From positions 124,001-188,000 of the forward strand of contig NZ_QNUF01000004.1 in NCBI RefSeq assembly GCF_003385455.1: a stretch of DNA of 64,000 nt. Reading direction: 5' to 3'. The notes below the pieces were generated by a model. That model saw only the letters and a list, made by a program, of their open reading frames with translations, was not told where the DNA came from and did not search any database. Below are positions 45,940 through 54,957 of this stretch, one piece after another. This stretch comes from Chryseobacterium rhizosphaerae (lineage in GTDB: Bacteria; Bacteroidota; Bacteroidia; Flavobacteriales; Weeksellaceae). How positions within the stretch are numbered: position 1 is the first letter of the stretch; each line of letters starts with the position of its first letter. The translations under genes were made by a program, and so were the position numbers.

Positions 45940-46542
45940 ATGAATAGCAATATAAACAACCAACACTCAAAATCTAAAGTTTTAGTTTTCGACAATTACG
46001 ACAGCTTCACTTATAACCTTGTTCAGATCATCGAAAAAATTCTGGATCAAAAGGTGGATGTGGTAAGAAATGATAAGATCACTTTAGAAGAAGTGGGAAC
46101 ATATGATAAAATAATCCTTTCTCCCGGTCCCGGGATTCCGGAAGAAGCGGGAATTCTATTGGATCTCATCAAAGAATATGCTCCTACGAAAAGCATTTTG
46201 GGAGTATGCCTTGGCCAGCAGGCTATTGCAGAAGCTTTCGGAGGAAGTCTTGTCAATCTGTCTGAGATTTTTCATGGAGTGGCAACGACTACTGAAATAG
46301 TAAAAGAAAATACCCTGATTTTCAGGAATATTACTTCAGGTCTGGAAGTAGGAAGATACCACAGCTGGGCTGTGAATCCGGAAAACTTCCCTGAAGAACT
46401 GGAAATTACCGCAGTAGATAAAGACGGAATGATCATGGCTTTACAGCATAAAACCTATGATGTACATGGTGTACAGTTTCACCCGGAAAGTATTTTAACT
46501 CCCGAAGGAGAAACCATCATCAAAAATTTCCTTTTACAATGA
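45940..46542 (+). CDS. trpG: Anthranilate synthase component II (glutamine amidotransferase)
   Basis: 200-residue class I glutamine amidotransferase feeding ammonia to TrpE. The motifs are VFDNYDSFTYNLVQ, SPGPGIPEEAG, the nucleophile Cys90 in GVCLGQQA, and VQFHPESILT with the His-Glu pair. It begins 72 bp after trpE and overlaps trpD by 4 bp (ATGA). Confidence 0.95.
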   Translation: MNSNINNQHSKSKVLVFDNYDSFTYNLVQIIEKILDQKVDVVRNDKITLEEVGTYDKIILSPGPGIPEEAGILLDLIKEYAPTKSILGVCLGQQAIAEAFGGSLVNLSEIFHGVATTTEIVKENTLIFRNITSGLEVGRYHSWAVNPENFPEELEITAVDKDGMIMALQHKTYDVHGVQFHPESILTPEGETIIKNFLLQ

Positions 46543-47567
46543 AAACAACAGAAATCTCTTCAACAATAAAAACGCCCCAAATGAAAGAAATATTACAATA
46601 CCTTTTTAATCATAATACGTTATCAAAATCTGAGGCAAAAGCTACTATGATTGAAATTGCTCAGAATAAATTCAATGCTGCAGAAGTGACTGCCTTTGTC
46701 AGCGTTTTCCTGATGCGTAATATTACCTTAAAAGAGTTGGAGGGGTTTAGAGAAGCTCTCTTACAAATGGCCGTTCCTGTCCATATAGAAGCCCATGACA
46801 CTATCGATATTGTAGGAACAGGAGGTGACGGAAAAAACACAATCAATATATCAACATTGGCCAGCTTTGTAGTGGCCGGAGCCGGGCAGAAGGTAACAAA
46901 ACATGGAAATTATGGTGCTTCAACCACTACAGGCTCATCCAATGTACTGGAAGAACTTGGATATGAGTTTAAAAATAATTCAGATCAGCTGAATGAAGAC
47001 CTTGAAAAGGCCAATATCTGTTTTTTACATGCTCCTTACTTCCACCCTGCCCTTCAATCTGTTGGATTATTGAGAAAATCATTGGGATTGAGAACTTTTT
47101 TCAATCTTCTGGGCCCTTTGGTAAATCCTGCCAAACCTCAATATTCTGTCATTGGAGTATACAATCTGGAAATTGCAAGAATATATCAGTATCTCCTACA
47201 AAAAGAAGATCGTGATTTCATGCTCGTTCACGGATTAGATGGTTATGATGAGATCAGCCTGACTGATGACACTAAGATTATCACTAAAAATGGTGAAAGC
47301 ATCTACTCTGCAGCAGATTTAGGTTTTAATCCGGTAACACTGGAAGATATTAAGGCGGGTGAGACAACTCAGGAAACGGCAAAAATTTTCAGAAATATCC
47401 TGGAGGGTAAAGGTACAGAACATCAGAATTCTGTAGTGCTTGCCAATGCTTCCGTATCGCTTCATCATACCAATAAGTTTGGATCTTATGAAGACTGTCT
47501 TCTTTTGGCTAAAGAAAGTTTGGAAGGCGGAAAAGCACTGAAGAGTTTTGAACTTTTAATGAGCTAA
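46539..47567 (+). CDS. trpD: Anthranilate phosphoribosyltransferase
   Basis: 342-residue enzyme joining anthranilate to PRPP. It shows the GTGGDGKNTINIST phosphate-binding loop, KHGNYGASTTTGSSNVLEELG and FNLLGPLVNPAKP, all as expected. It overlaps trpG by 4 bp, so translation is coupled. Confidence 0.96.
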   Translation: MKTTEISSTIKTPQMKEILQYLFNHNTLSKSEAKATMIEIAQNKFNAAEVTAFVSVFLMRNITLKELEGFREALLQMAVPVHIEAHDTIDIVGTGGDGKNTINISTLASFVVAGAGQKVTKHGNYGASTTTGSSNVLEELGYEFKNNSDQLNEDLEKANICFLHAPYFHPALQSVGLLRKSLGLRTFFNLLGPLVNPAKPQYSVIGVYNLEIARIYQYLLQKEDRDFMLVHGLDGYDEISLTDDTKIITKNGESIYSAADLGFNPVTLEDIKAGETTQETAKIFRNILEGKGTEHQNSVVLANASVSLHHTNKFGSYEDCLLLAKESLEGGKALKSFELLMS

Positions 47568-47621
47568 CAGTTATAAAGCAGTTTAAGAACCATTGTAATT
47601 TCTATTATTAAAAAAACAAAA

Positions 47622-48401
47622 ATGACTATACTGGATAAAATTATTGAAAGGAAAAAAGAAGAGATTGGTGTTGCAAAATCAGGAATTTCCGTTAATCGCT
47701 TAAAAGAGGCCGAGTTTTTTGGAAGAAAGACGTATTCTCTGAAAGAATCTGTAAAAAATAAAAACGGAATTATTGCTGAATTTAAAAGGCAATCTCCCTC
47801 AAAAGGAATTATCAATAATAGCATTTCTCCTTTACATGTAGTTTCTGCCTATGAAAATTTCGGGGCGAGTGGAATTTCTATCCTTACAGATAAAGATTTT
47901 TTCGGAGGCGACCTCAGTGATATTCTGACCGTAAGAAATCAGATCAACATCCCTATTTTGAGGAAAGATTTTATGGTTGATGAGTATCAGTTCTACGAAG
48001 CAAAAAGCATTGGAGCGGATGTTGTTTTGCTGATTGCATCCTGTCTTTCAACCAGTCAGGTCCAGGAGTTCACAGAATTGGCTCATGATCTTGGTCTGGA
48101 GGTTTTGCTGGAAATTCACACTGAGGAAGAGTTGAAACATTTCCATTCAAATATTGATCTGGTAGGAATTAATAACCGAAATTTGAAAGATTTCAAAGTT
48201 GATTTGCAACATTCCGTACAGTTAAAGAATTTACTTCCAAAAGACGTTTTATCTGTCGCTGAAAGCGGCATTTACAGCCTTGAAGATTTCACCTATTTAA
48301 AAGAAAAAGGATTTGACGCCTTCCTGATGGGTGAATATTTTATGAAGAATCCTGATCCTGCAAAAGCATTTGAAGAGTTCAGCGTTGAAATCAGCCAATA
48401 A
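47622..48401 (+). CDS. trpC: Indole-3-glycerol phosphate synthase
   Basis: 259-residue TIM barrel closing the indole ring. Catalytic-lysine region EFKRQSPSKGII, then SILTDKDFFGG, LRKDFMVDEYQ, VGINNRNL and VAESGIYS are all present. A separate gene here, not fused to trpF. 54 bp after trpD. Confidence 0.95.
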   Translation: MTILDKIIERKKEEIGVAKSGISVNRLKEAEFFGRKTYSLKESVKNKNGIIAEFKRQSPSKGIINNSISPLHVVSAYENFGASGISILTDKDFFGGDLSDILTVRNQINIPILRKDFMVDEYQFYEAKSIGADVVLLIASCLSTSQVQEFTELAHDLGLEVLLEIHTEEELKHFHSNIDLVGINNRNLKDFKVDLQHSVQLKNLLPKDVLSVAESGIYSLEDFTYLKEKGFDAFLMGEYFMKNPDPAKAFEEFSVEISQ

Positions 48402-48451
48402 GGTTATTTGATAATCTGAGAATAAATGAGTAACAACAAAATATATACTGA

Positions 48452-49135
48452 ATGAACCTGCACCCTCACCTCAAAGTATGTGGCTTAACAAAAACTGAAC
48501 AGATCCAGGAGCTGATTGGTATGAAAGCAGATTTTCTCGGCTTTATATTTTATGAAAAATCCCCGAGATATGTGCTGAATCAGCTGGGTCTTCAAGATAT
48601 TGCAAACATCGAACATTCAGGAAAAACAGGTGTTTTTGTGAATGAAGAAATTGATCAAATTGTAGAAATAGCTGAGAAAGCCCATTTAAATTACATTCAG
48701 CTTCACGGCGATGAAAACCAGGACTTCACCATTGAATTGAGAAAAAAATTAAGTCCGGAAATTAAAATCATTAAAGTCATAAGAATTGGTCATGACGCTG
48801 CAGAAAACAGGAATAAAATACAGCAGATCATCAATTCTCCACTCTCCACTCTCAATTATTTGCTATTTGATACCGACAGCAAAGCCTTTGGAGGAACTGG
48901 AAAACAGTTCGACTGGACAGTATTGAATGCATTTGAAATCCCTCTTCCTTATTTTTTAAGTGGTGGTATTTCGGAAGAAAATATAGAAAATATTAAATTT
49001 CTGCATCAAAAACCTTTTGCCTTAGACATCAATTCAAAGTTTGAAATTGAACCCGGCAATAAAGATATCGACAGAATTAAACGATTCCAATCAATATTAC
49101 ACAAGAAAGAATCCCAACGGGACGAATTGCTATAG
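48452..49135 (+). CDS. trpF: Phosphoribosylanthranilate isomerase
   Basis: TIM-barrel isomerase of 227 residues. It has the catalytic-base motif LKVCGLT, YIQLHGDE, LFDTDSKAFGGTGKQFDW and the FLSGGISEENI phosphate loop. Residues encoded at 48831-48857 (INSPLSTLN) come from a CTCCACT-type low-complexity repeat that sits in frame between two conserved strands. This makes the protein slightly longer than usual there without breaking it. Confidence 0.94.
   Translation: MNLHPHLKVCGLTKTEQIQELIGMKADFLGFIFYEKSPRYVLNQLGLQDIANIEHSGKTGVFVNEEIDQIVEIAEKAHLNYIQLHGDENQDFTIELRKKLSPEIKIIKVIRIGHDAAENRNKIQQIINSPLSTLNYLLFDTDSKAFGGTGKQFDWTVLNAFEIPLPYFLSGGISEENIENIKFLHQKPFALDINSKFEIEPGNKDIDRIKRFQSILHKKESQRDELL
48831..48857 (+). 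repeat. Short CTCCACT repeat inside trpF
   Basis: TCAATT, two CTCCACT words and CTCAATT are in frame in a surface-loop position just before the conserved LLFDTDS strand of TrpF. It resembles intergenic spacer repeats rather than coding sequence. Confidence 0.5.
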
Positions 49136-49162
49136 AATTGGGATGAAAACAATATTACAATT

Positions 49163-49708
49163 ATGAAGTATCAGATAAAACAGGCAGAAGAATTGACGGA
49201 AACTGAAATAGAACATATTCTTCAGCTTTGGGATGTTCCTGTGTGGAGCAGTATGAAACCTTCCTATTTCCGAACTTTCTTTAAAGACTCAGAATTTCAT
49301 CTTCTATTGGATACGGATGAATCTATACTGGCTGTTATCCGTAATAATTTTGATTTTACATTGGAAATATCCGGAGAACAAATTACCTTCACAGAGGCTG
49401 TAGGGCTTGTTTCAGCTCATAAGAAAAAAGGTTATGGAGCCAGGCTTGTTCAGTATTTTAAAGATAATGCCAATCAAAGAAATATGGAGACCATTGGATT
49501 CTGTCACGAGGAACTCCGTCCTTTTTACCAGAAATGCGATATTGAAATTCTATATGATAAAGCAAAATCAATCAAAGAGAATGAGAATTCGGAATGGGTT
49601 AATTCTGAAGACGATGACATTTTAATTTTTAATATTTCAAAAGAAAGAAAGGAACAGCTCAGCCAGCTGAGTGCAGAGAATACTGCTTATTTAATTACTA
49701 AAGAATAA
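49163..49708 (+). CDS. GNAT-fold acetyltransferase-like protein inside the trp operon
   Basis: 181 residues with an acetyl-CoA-binding GNAT motif A ([13 protein letters not shown], about residues 87-99) and a following [18 protein letters not shown], where GNAT enzymes typically have the Tyr-containing motif B. The substrate is unknown. It lies 27 bp after trpF and 4 bp before trpB, so it is certainly cotranscribed with tryptophan synthesis. It could acetylate an indole or amine intermediate, or tRNA or protein; this cannot be decided from sequence. The C-terminal third is divergent. Confidence 0.78.
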   Translation: MKYQIKQAEELTETEIEHILQLWDVPVWSSMKPSYFRTFFKDSEFHLLLDTDESILAVIRNNFDFTLEISGEQITFTEAVGLVSAHKKKGYGARLVQYFKDNANQRNMETIGFCHEELRPFYQKCDIEILYDKAKSIKENENSEWVNSEDDDILIFNISKERKEQLSQLSAENTAYLITKE

Positions 49709-49712
49709 AGAT

Positions 49713-50891
49713 ATGAATTATAAAAACCCCGATGAAAACGGATATTATGGAGAATTTGGAGGAGCTTTTATCCCTGAAATGCTCTATCCGAATGTAGATG
49801 AACTGCAAAAACACTATCTTGAAATTATTGAGTCTGAAGATTTTCAGAGTGAATATCAGGATTTGCTTACCCATTATGTAGGAAGGGCTACCCCACTTTA
49901 TTTTGCAAAAAATTTAAGTAAAAAATACAATACTCAGATTTATTTAAAAAGAGAAGATCTGAACCATACCGGAGCTCATAAAATCAATAATGCTTTAGGA
50001 CAGGTTTTACTTGCCAAACGTTTGGGAAAAACAAGGATTATTGCTGAAACCGGAGCGGGACAGCATGGCGTTGCTACAGCTACCGCCTGTGCACTTCTTG
50101 GTCTTGAGTGTATTGTTTATATGGGAGAAATAGATATTCAGAGACAGGCTCCCAATGTTGCCAGGATGAAGATGCTTGGTGCAGAGGTTATTGCAGCTAC
50201 ATCAGGCTCAAAGACACTGAAAGATGCCGTGAATGAAGCCTTAAGAGACTGGATCAATAATCCTGTAACGACACATTATGTAATCGGAAGTGTAGTGGGA
50301 CCTCATCCTTTTCCGGATCTTGTGGCAAGGTTTCAGAGTATTATTTCAAAAGAAATTAAGGAGCAGCTTAAGGAGAAGATCGGAAGGGAGAATCCCGATT
50401 ATGTAATTGCCTGCGTGGGAGGAGGCAGTAATGCTGCCGGAACTTTTTATCATTTTGTAGAAGAAAAAGACGTAAAAATCATTGCTGCCGAAGCCGGAGG
50501 TTTAGGAGTGGATTCAGGAAAATCTGCTGCCACCACCTTTTTAGGAACTTTGGGAGTTCTTCATGGAAGCAAAAGTCTGGTAATGCAAACTGCAGACGGG
50601 CAGGTCATAGAACCCCATTCTATCTCTGCCGGACTTGATTACCCGGGAATCGGACCTTTCCATGCTCATTTGTTTCAGGAAAAAAGAGCAGAGTTTTTTA
50701 GCATCAATGATGATGAAGCTTTACAATCTGCTTTTGCCCTTACCAAGTTGGAAGGTATTATTCCTGCTTTGGAAAGCTCCCATGCTTTAGCTGTTTTGGA
50801 CAAGAAAAGATTTAATGAAAATGACATTGTTGTTATTTGTCTGAGTGGCCGTGGAGACAAGGATATGGAAACGTATTTGAAAAATCTGTAA
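49713..50891 (+). CDS. trpB: Tryptophan synthase beta chain
   Basis: PLP enzyme of 392 residues condensing indole and serine. PLP Lys90 lies in [34 protein letters not shown], the phosphate-binding [10 protein letters not shown] and LSGRGDKDM are also present. Normal length. It follows the GNAT gene by 4 bp. Confidence 0.97.
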   Translation: MNYKNPDENGYYGEFGGAFIPEMLYPNVDELQKHYLEIIESEDFQSEYQDLLTHYVGRATPLYFAKNLSKKYNTQIYLKREDLNHTGAHKINNALGQVLLAKRLGKTRIIAETGAGQHGVATATACALLGLECIVYMGEIDIQRQAPNVARMKMLGAEVIAATSGSKTLKDAVNEALRDWINNPVTTHYVIGSVVGPHPFPDLVARFQSIISKEIKEQLKEKIGRENPDYVIACVGGGSNAAGTFYHFVEEKDVKIIAAEAGGLGVDSGKSAATTFLGTLGVLHGSKSLVMQTADGQVIEPHSISAGLDYPGIGPFHAHLFQEKRAEFFSINDDEALQSAFALTKLEGIIPALESSHALAVLDKKRFNENDIVVICLSGRGDKDMETYLKNL

Positions 50892-50937
50892 AATGTCTGG
50901 TGTAGAATGTACTTATTCTACTTTAATACAATAAGAA

Positions 50938-51672
50938 ATGAAAAAATTAAATATATACTTCACAGCAGGAATTCCACAACTGGAAGATACTCCTGAAATT
51001 ATAAAATTAATTCAGAATTCCGGAGCGGATATGATTGAAATCGGAATGCCTTATTCTGATCCGGTAGCAGATGGGCCCGTAATTCAGCAGGCCCATGAGC
51101 TTGCTTTGCAAAACGGAATGACCATTGAAAAGCTTTTTTCCCAGTTAAAAACCATAAAAGAAGACCTAAAGATTCCCATTATTTTGATGGGATACATTAA
51201 TCCTGTCTTAAGCTTTGGATTTGAAAAATTCTGTAAAGAGTGTTCAGAAAGTGGGGTCTCAGGACTTATTCTGCCAGATCTTCCTCCTATTGAATTTGAA
51301 AAAAACTATCAGCATATTTTAGAAAAATACCATCTCAATTTCACCTTTCTGGTTACCCCGGAAACGTCTGATGAGAGAATTCTCTATTTAGATTCTTTAA
51401 GTTCAGGATTCCTGTATGCGGTAAGTTCTTCCTCTACGACCGGAAATGAAAATGCTGTTGTAAAGAATGATAATTATCTGGCAAGATTAGCTTCCCTTCC
51501 TCTTACAAATCCTGTTATGATCGGCTTCGGAATCAAGTCAAAGGAAGATTTTAAAAATGTGACTGAAAAAGCAGATGGCGGGATCATTGGAACAGCCTTT
51601 GTGAATATATTATTACAGCATAAAGACTGGACGAAAAAAGCTATAGATTTTATCCATTCCATAAAAGACTAA
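50938..51672 (+). CDS. trpA: Tryptophan synthase alpha chain
   Basis: TIM-barrel lyase of 244 residues releasing indole from indole-3-glycerol phosphate. The catalytic pair is Glu34 in IEIGMPYSDP and Asp45 in VADGPVIQ, 11 residues apart as in E. coli. It is about 20 residues shorter than the E. coli protein at the N-terminus, common in this phylum. 46 bp after trpB. Confidence 0.95.
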   Translation: MKKLNIYFTAGIPQLEDTPEIIKLIQNSGADMIEIGMPYSDPVADGPVIQQAHELALQNGMTIEKLFSQLKTIKEDLKIPIILMGYINPVLSFGFEKFCKECSESGVSGLILPDLPPIEFEKNYQHILEKYHLNFTFLVTPETSDERILYLDSLSSGFLYAVSSSSTTGNENAVVKNDNYLARLASLPLTNPVMIGFGIKSKEDFKNVTEKADGGIIGTAFVNILLQHKDWTKKAIDFIHSIKD

Positions 51673-51704
51673 AATTCACTAAATTTGTATGTCTAAAAAT
51701 TGAA

Positions 51705-52433
51705 ATGAATACAAATCAAAATAAAGCAGTAGAGTTTGAAGATTTAGGGGTCAAAGAATACCAACCCGCCTGGGATTATCAGGAAACACTGATGAAGAGT
51801 ATTATTGATACCAAGATAAAAAACCGTGATCTTCCTGCAGAGCAGCATATTACTACGCCCAACCACCTTCTTTTTGTAGAACATCCCCATGTGTATACTT
51901 TAGGAAAAAGCGGCCATGAGGAAAACATGCTTGCCGGTATTGATAAACTGAAAGAAATAGAAGCAACTTACGTGAAAACAAACCGTGGAGGAGATATTAC
52001 CTATCATGGATACGGGCAGGTCGTTGGTTATCCGGTTCTGGATCTTGAAAATTTCTTTACGGATATTCACTTATATATGAGAAACCTGGAAGAGGTTATT
52101 ATCAGAACTATTGCAGAATATGGCCTTAAAGGAGAACGTTCTCAGGGTGAAACCGGAGTATGGCTGGATGTAGGAAAACCTTATGCAAGAAAAATGTGTG
52201 CTATGGGAGTGAAAGCTTCCCGATGGGTAACTCTGCATGGTTTTGCTTTGAATGTCAATACGGATATGCGGTATTTTGAATACATTATTCCATGTGGAAT
52301 TAAAGATAAGCAGGTAACTTCTCTAAAAAGAGAACTTGAAAGAGAACTGACACCGGAAGAGGTGGAGGAACTGAAAGCAAAGATTAGAAAACATTTTGCT
52401 GATGTTTTTCAAGCTGAATTGATCTATAAATAA
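51705..52433 (+). CDS. lipB: Octanoyl-ACP:protein N-octanoyltransferase
   Basis: 242-residue transferase moving octanoyl from ACP to lipoate-dependent enzymes, the first step of lipoate synthesis. The motifs are VYTLGKSG, NRGGDITYHGYGQVVGYPVLDL, ARKMCAMGVKASRWVTLHG and the catalytic Cys in IIPCGIKD. 32 bp after trpA on the same strand and followed by the first strong terminator, so it may be the last gene of the trp transcript; lipB itself has no link to tryptophan. Confidence 0.95.
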   Translation: MNTNQNKAVEFEDLGVKEYQPAWDYQETLMKSIIDTKIKNRDLPAEQHITTPNHLLFVEHPHVYTLGKSGHEENMLAGIDKLKEIEATYVKTNRGGDITYHGYGQVVGYPVLDLENFFTDIHLYMRNLEEVIIRTIAEYGLKGERSQGETGVWLDVGKPYARKMCAMGVKASRWVTLHGFALNVNTDMRYFEYIIPCGIKDKQVTSLKRELERELTPEEVEELKAKIRKHFADVFQAELIYK

Positions 52434-52481
52434 CGATTAAAAAAACATAAACTCCCTATCCATTGCAACGGGAGAAAACCT

Positions 52482-52516
52482 AATCCAGTTTCAAAATATT
52501 GAGACTGGATTTTTTC
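52482..52516 (+). terminator. Rho-independent terminator after lipB
   Basis: A 13-bp stem built on AATCCAGT / ACTGGATT (52482-52494 with 52499-52511) followed by T-rich sequence, about 50 bp after the lipB stop. Confidence 0.85.
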
Positions 52517-52697
52517 TGAAAATAAACAAAAGAATAGCACATTTTAAAATTCATGAAAATCTATATTTTAAACTATATGATTATTAATATACGCCTATTT
52601 AAACTTAATGCTTGGGTTTAAAAATAAATATTTTATATTTTTTTGAAATTTTTACAAAAATAATTTGGTGACGTTTTATTTTTTTTTACTTTTAATA

Positions 52698-52711
52698 TCA
52701 CTTTAAAGTGA
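52698..52711. promoter_or_regulatory. Palindrome upstream of the protein-glutaminase gene
   Basis: TCACTTTAAAGTGA is a perfect 14-bp palindrome, 51 bp upstream of the glutaminase ATG at 52763, in a 246-bp AT-rich spacer that otherwise shows only long T runs. It is a possible operator; no regulator is adjacent. Confidence 0.4.
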
Positions 52712-52762
52712 ACTAATTTCACGATAAAGAACAAATTTTTAACCACCAAATTTATGAGAATT

Positions 52763-53719
52763 ATGAAAAAATTTTTGCTATCAATGATGGTATTTGTATC
52801 AGTACTGTCATTCAATTCCTGTTCGGATGCGAACGCAAATCAGGAAAACATGAGTTCGAAAGAGGCTAAAGAAATTGCTCTGAAAGACTTCGGAAGAACT
52901 GTCCCGGTAGGGATACAAAAAGAAAACGGGAAATTTAAAGTATCATTTATCATTACTGCTCAGCCTTTTGAAATTCAGGACAGCAAGGAAAATGAAAACT
53001 ATATTTCCATGATCAGAAAAGCTGTAGCTGATGAAACTCCAATTCATGTCTTTTTAAAGCCTAATAGTCATGAAATTGCAAAAGTAGATAAAGCAACAGA
53101 AGAAGATGTCCGTTATTTCAAATCTGTTTTAACGAAAGATGTCCAGGTAGAAGCAAGGAGATTAACCAGTGTCATCCCTAATTTGGCTACTTTAAACAGT
53201 TTATTTGCCCAAATTAAAAATCAGGCATGCGGAACTTCTACTGCTTCTTCCCCTTGTATCACTTTCAGATATCCTGTAGACGGTTGCTATGCAAGAGCTC
53301 ACAAAATGAGACAAATACTGATCAATGCAGGTTATGATTGTGAAAAACAATTCGTCTATGGTAACCTGAGAGCTTCTACAGGTACCTGCTGTGTATCATG
53401 GGTATACCATGTTGCTATCCTTGTAAGCTTTAAAAATGCTTCCGGAGTGGTAGAAAAAAGAATTATAGATCCTTCTTTATTCTCCAGCGGACCAGTAACT
53501 GATACGGCATGGAGAGCTGCCTGCACGAATACGTCTTGTGGATCTGCTTCTGTTTCATCTTTTGCCAATACTGCAGGAAATGTTTATTACAGAAGCCCAT
53601 CCGGTTCTTTACTGTATGACAATAATTATGTGAATACCAATTGCGTACTGAACATATTCTCATCTTTATCAGGATGTTCTCCTTCTCCTGCACCTAACGT
53701 AGGAGGTTGTGGATTCTAA
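52763..53719 (+). CDS. Protein-glutaminase (protein-glutamine deamidase) precursor
   Basis: Secreted deamidase converting protein-bound glutamine to glutamate. The 318-residue precursor has a signal peptide ending at FNSC (Cys20), a pro-region (about 21-133) and a 185-residue mature enzyme from Leu134, the length known for the C. proteolyticum enzyme. Mature-numbered triad positions 42/83/103 fall on Cys175 (VDGCYARAH), His216 (WVYH) and Asp236 (IIDPS). Multiple Cys (CC at 209-210, C193, C254, C259, C294, C305, C316) fit a disulfide-rich exported protein. The pro-region contains TAQPF (Ala66), the strand expected to cover the active site. I prefer the ATG at 52763 over 52754. A pro-domain-like gene follows. 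Confidence 0.95.
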   Translation: MKKFLLSMMVFVSVLSFNSCSDANANQENMSSKEAKEIALKDFGRTVPVGIQKENGKFKVSFIITAQPFEIQDSKENENYISMIRKAVADETPIHVFLKPNSHEIAKVDKATEEDVRYFKSVLTKDVQVEARRLTSVIPNLATLNSLFAQIKNQACGTSTASSPCITFRYPVDGCYARAHKMRQILINAGYDCEKQFVYGNLRASTGTCCVSWVYHVAILVSFKNASGVVEKRIIDPSLFSSGPVTDTAWRAACTNTSCGSASVSSFANTAGNVYYRSPSGSLLYDNNYVNTNCVLNIFSSLSGCSPSPAPNVGGCGF

Positions 53720-53732
53720 CTAACTTTTATAT

Positions 53733-53775
53733 AGCTCCTGCACTTATTTTACATACATTGCAGGAGCTTTTACTT
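53733..53775 (+). terminator. Terminator-like hairpin after the glutaminase gene
   Basis: AGCTCCTGCA and TGCAGGAGCT form a perfect 10-bp stem with a 16-base loop, followed by TTTACTT. The weak U-tract suggests partial termination between the glutaminase and the following gene. Confidence 0.65.
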
Positions 53776-53788
53776 AATACATTTTGCT

Positions 53789-54100
53789 ATGAAAGCCTGG
53801 ACCTATATATTATTACTTTTTATTATGATTACATCCTGTTCCGGTAATGCCAGTTCACAGAACCTAACCTGGTATAATAACTCAACGATTTCAAGTATTA
53901 CCGAAGATCCGGACAAGCCGAACGATCTTGTACGTGTAGCCATCGGAATAAGTGCTCAGGTATTTTATCTCTCAAAAAAATCACCGGATTACAAAGTTCT
54001 GATGGAAAAACTGAATCAGAGCTATAAAAATGGGAAAGCATTTGATATCGGTATTGAAAATAATACGAATATCATCAAACAGGTCAAAGAGGTCAAATAA
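53789..54100 (+). CDS. Standalone protein-glutaminase pro-domain-like lipoprotein
   Basis: 103-residue predicted lipoprotein (lipobox ITSC, Cys17). From residue 49 it aligns with the glutaminase pro-region: VAIGISAQVF against VSFIITAQPF, then SKKSPDY against SKENENY, and NNTNIIKQV against PNSHEIAKV. Hydrophobic positions match and there are no large gaps. The mature enzyme domain is absent. In the glutaminase precursor this Ala-Gln segment is, as I recall from the pro-enzyme structures, the part that occupies the active site. It may therefore act in trans as an inhibitor or folding helper anchored to the membrane. The homology is read by eye; the function is inference. Confidence 0.7.
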   Translation: MKAWTYILLLFIMITSCSGNASSQNLTWYNNSTISSITEDPDKPNDLVRVAIGISAQVFYLSKKSPDYKVLMEKLNQSYKNGKAFDIGIENNTNIIKQVKEVK

Positions 54101-54108
54101 TCTACGGG

Positions 54109-54861
54109 TTATCTTATGACAGAAATCCCGGCATCTACCTTGATCTCTGCTCCATGGATATAGGAAGCTTCTTCCGAAGCAAGGAATAAAACCACATTGG
54201 CAATCTCTGCCGGCTCTCCCTGCCTTTTAAAAGGGATGGTAGGAATAATATCCCGGACGGCTCCTTCTATTTGCCCGGCAGTTAATCCTGTATTATTAAA
54301 AATATTGGTTTTGATATGTCCCGGGCTTACTCCGTTGACCCTAATACCACGTTCTGTAAGTTCTACAGCAAATGTTTTAATAAAAGACTGAGTTGCAGAT
54401 TTTGCTGCAGAATACACTGAGAAATTGGGCATAGCAATATCTGTAGCTACTGAGGTATTAAAAATAACTGAACCTCCCCTTTTCATCAACGGCAATATCT
54501 GCTGAACGGTAAAGAAAGGACCTTTCACCAATACATTGAAAAGCTCATCAAACTGGTTTTCATCTACATATTCAACAGGAGCAAATTTTCCATAGCCAGC
54601 ATTGGCAAAAATGACATCAATATGGTCTGTATATTTTCGGACCTCTTGCTGTACATTCATCAGATCCTTCATATTCCCGGCATTGGATACAATTCCAAAA
54701 GCATTCTCTCCTAGCTTAGCCAAGGCACTCTTTACAGTTTCATCTGTTCGCCCGGTAATAATTACCGTCCCACCTTCTTCTATAAATTTTTCGGCTGTAG
54801 CCAATCCCATTCCATTGGTACCTCCTGTAACTAAAGCTGTTTTGTTTTTAAATCTCTGCAT
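54109..54861 (-). CDS. Short-chain dehydrogenase/reductase
   Basis: Classical SDR oxidoreductase of about 250 residues: cofactor motif TGGTNGMGLATAEKF, ANAGYG, catalytic Ser in NTSVA and Tyr-x3-Lys in YSAAKSA, and PGHIKTN. Substrate unknown. I start it at the ATG at 54861 (MQRFKNKTALVTGG). It is divergent from the nitroreductase-ohrR-ohr operon, and the shared intergenic region has OhrR-box-like palindromes, so it may belong to the same peroxide response. Confidence 0.88.
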   Translation of the reverse strand: MQRFKNKTALVTGGTNGMGLATAEKFIEEGGTVIITGRTDETVKSALAKLGENAFGIVSNAGNMKDLMNVQQEVRKYTDHIDVIFANAGYGKFAPVEYVDENQFDELFNVLVKGPFFTVQQILPLMKRGGSVIFNTSVATDIAMPNFSVYSAAKSATQSFIKTFAVELTERGIRVNGVSPGHIKTNIFNNTGLTAGQIEGAVRDIIPTIPFKRQGEPAEIANVVLFLASEEASYIHGAEIKVDAGISVIR

Positions 54862-54957
54862 TGTTTTTTGTTTAAAATGATAAGACAAAGATTGGAATAT
54901 CACCGCTTTGAAAAAATCCGAATCTTGCTTAAAATCAAATTAATCCCATAGTTTCCT

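Noticed and set aside
51705..52433. lipB as part of a tryptophan-linked function
   Set aside because: Its motifs are those of a standard octanoyltransferase; sharing the transcript probably reflects gene order only.
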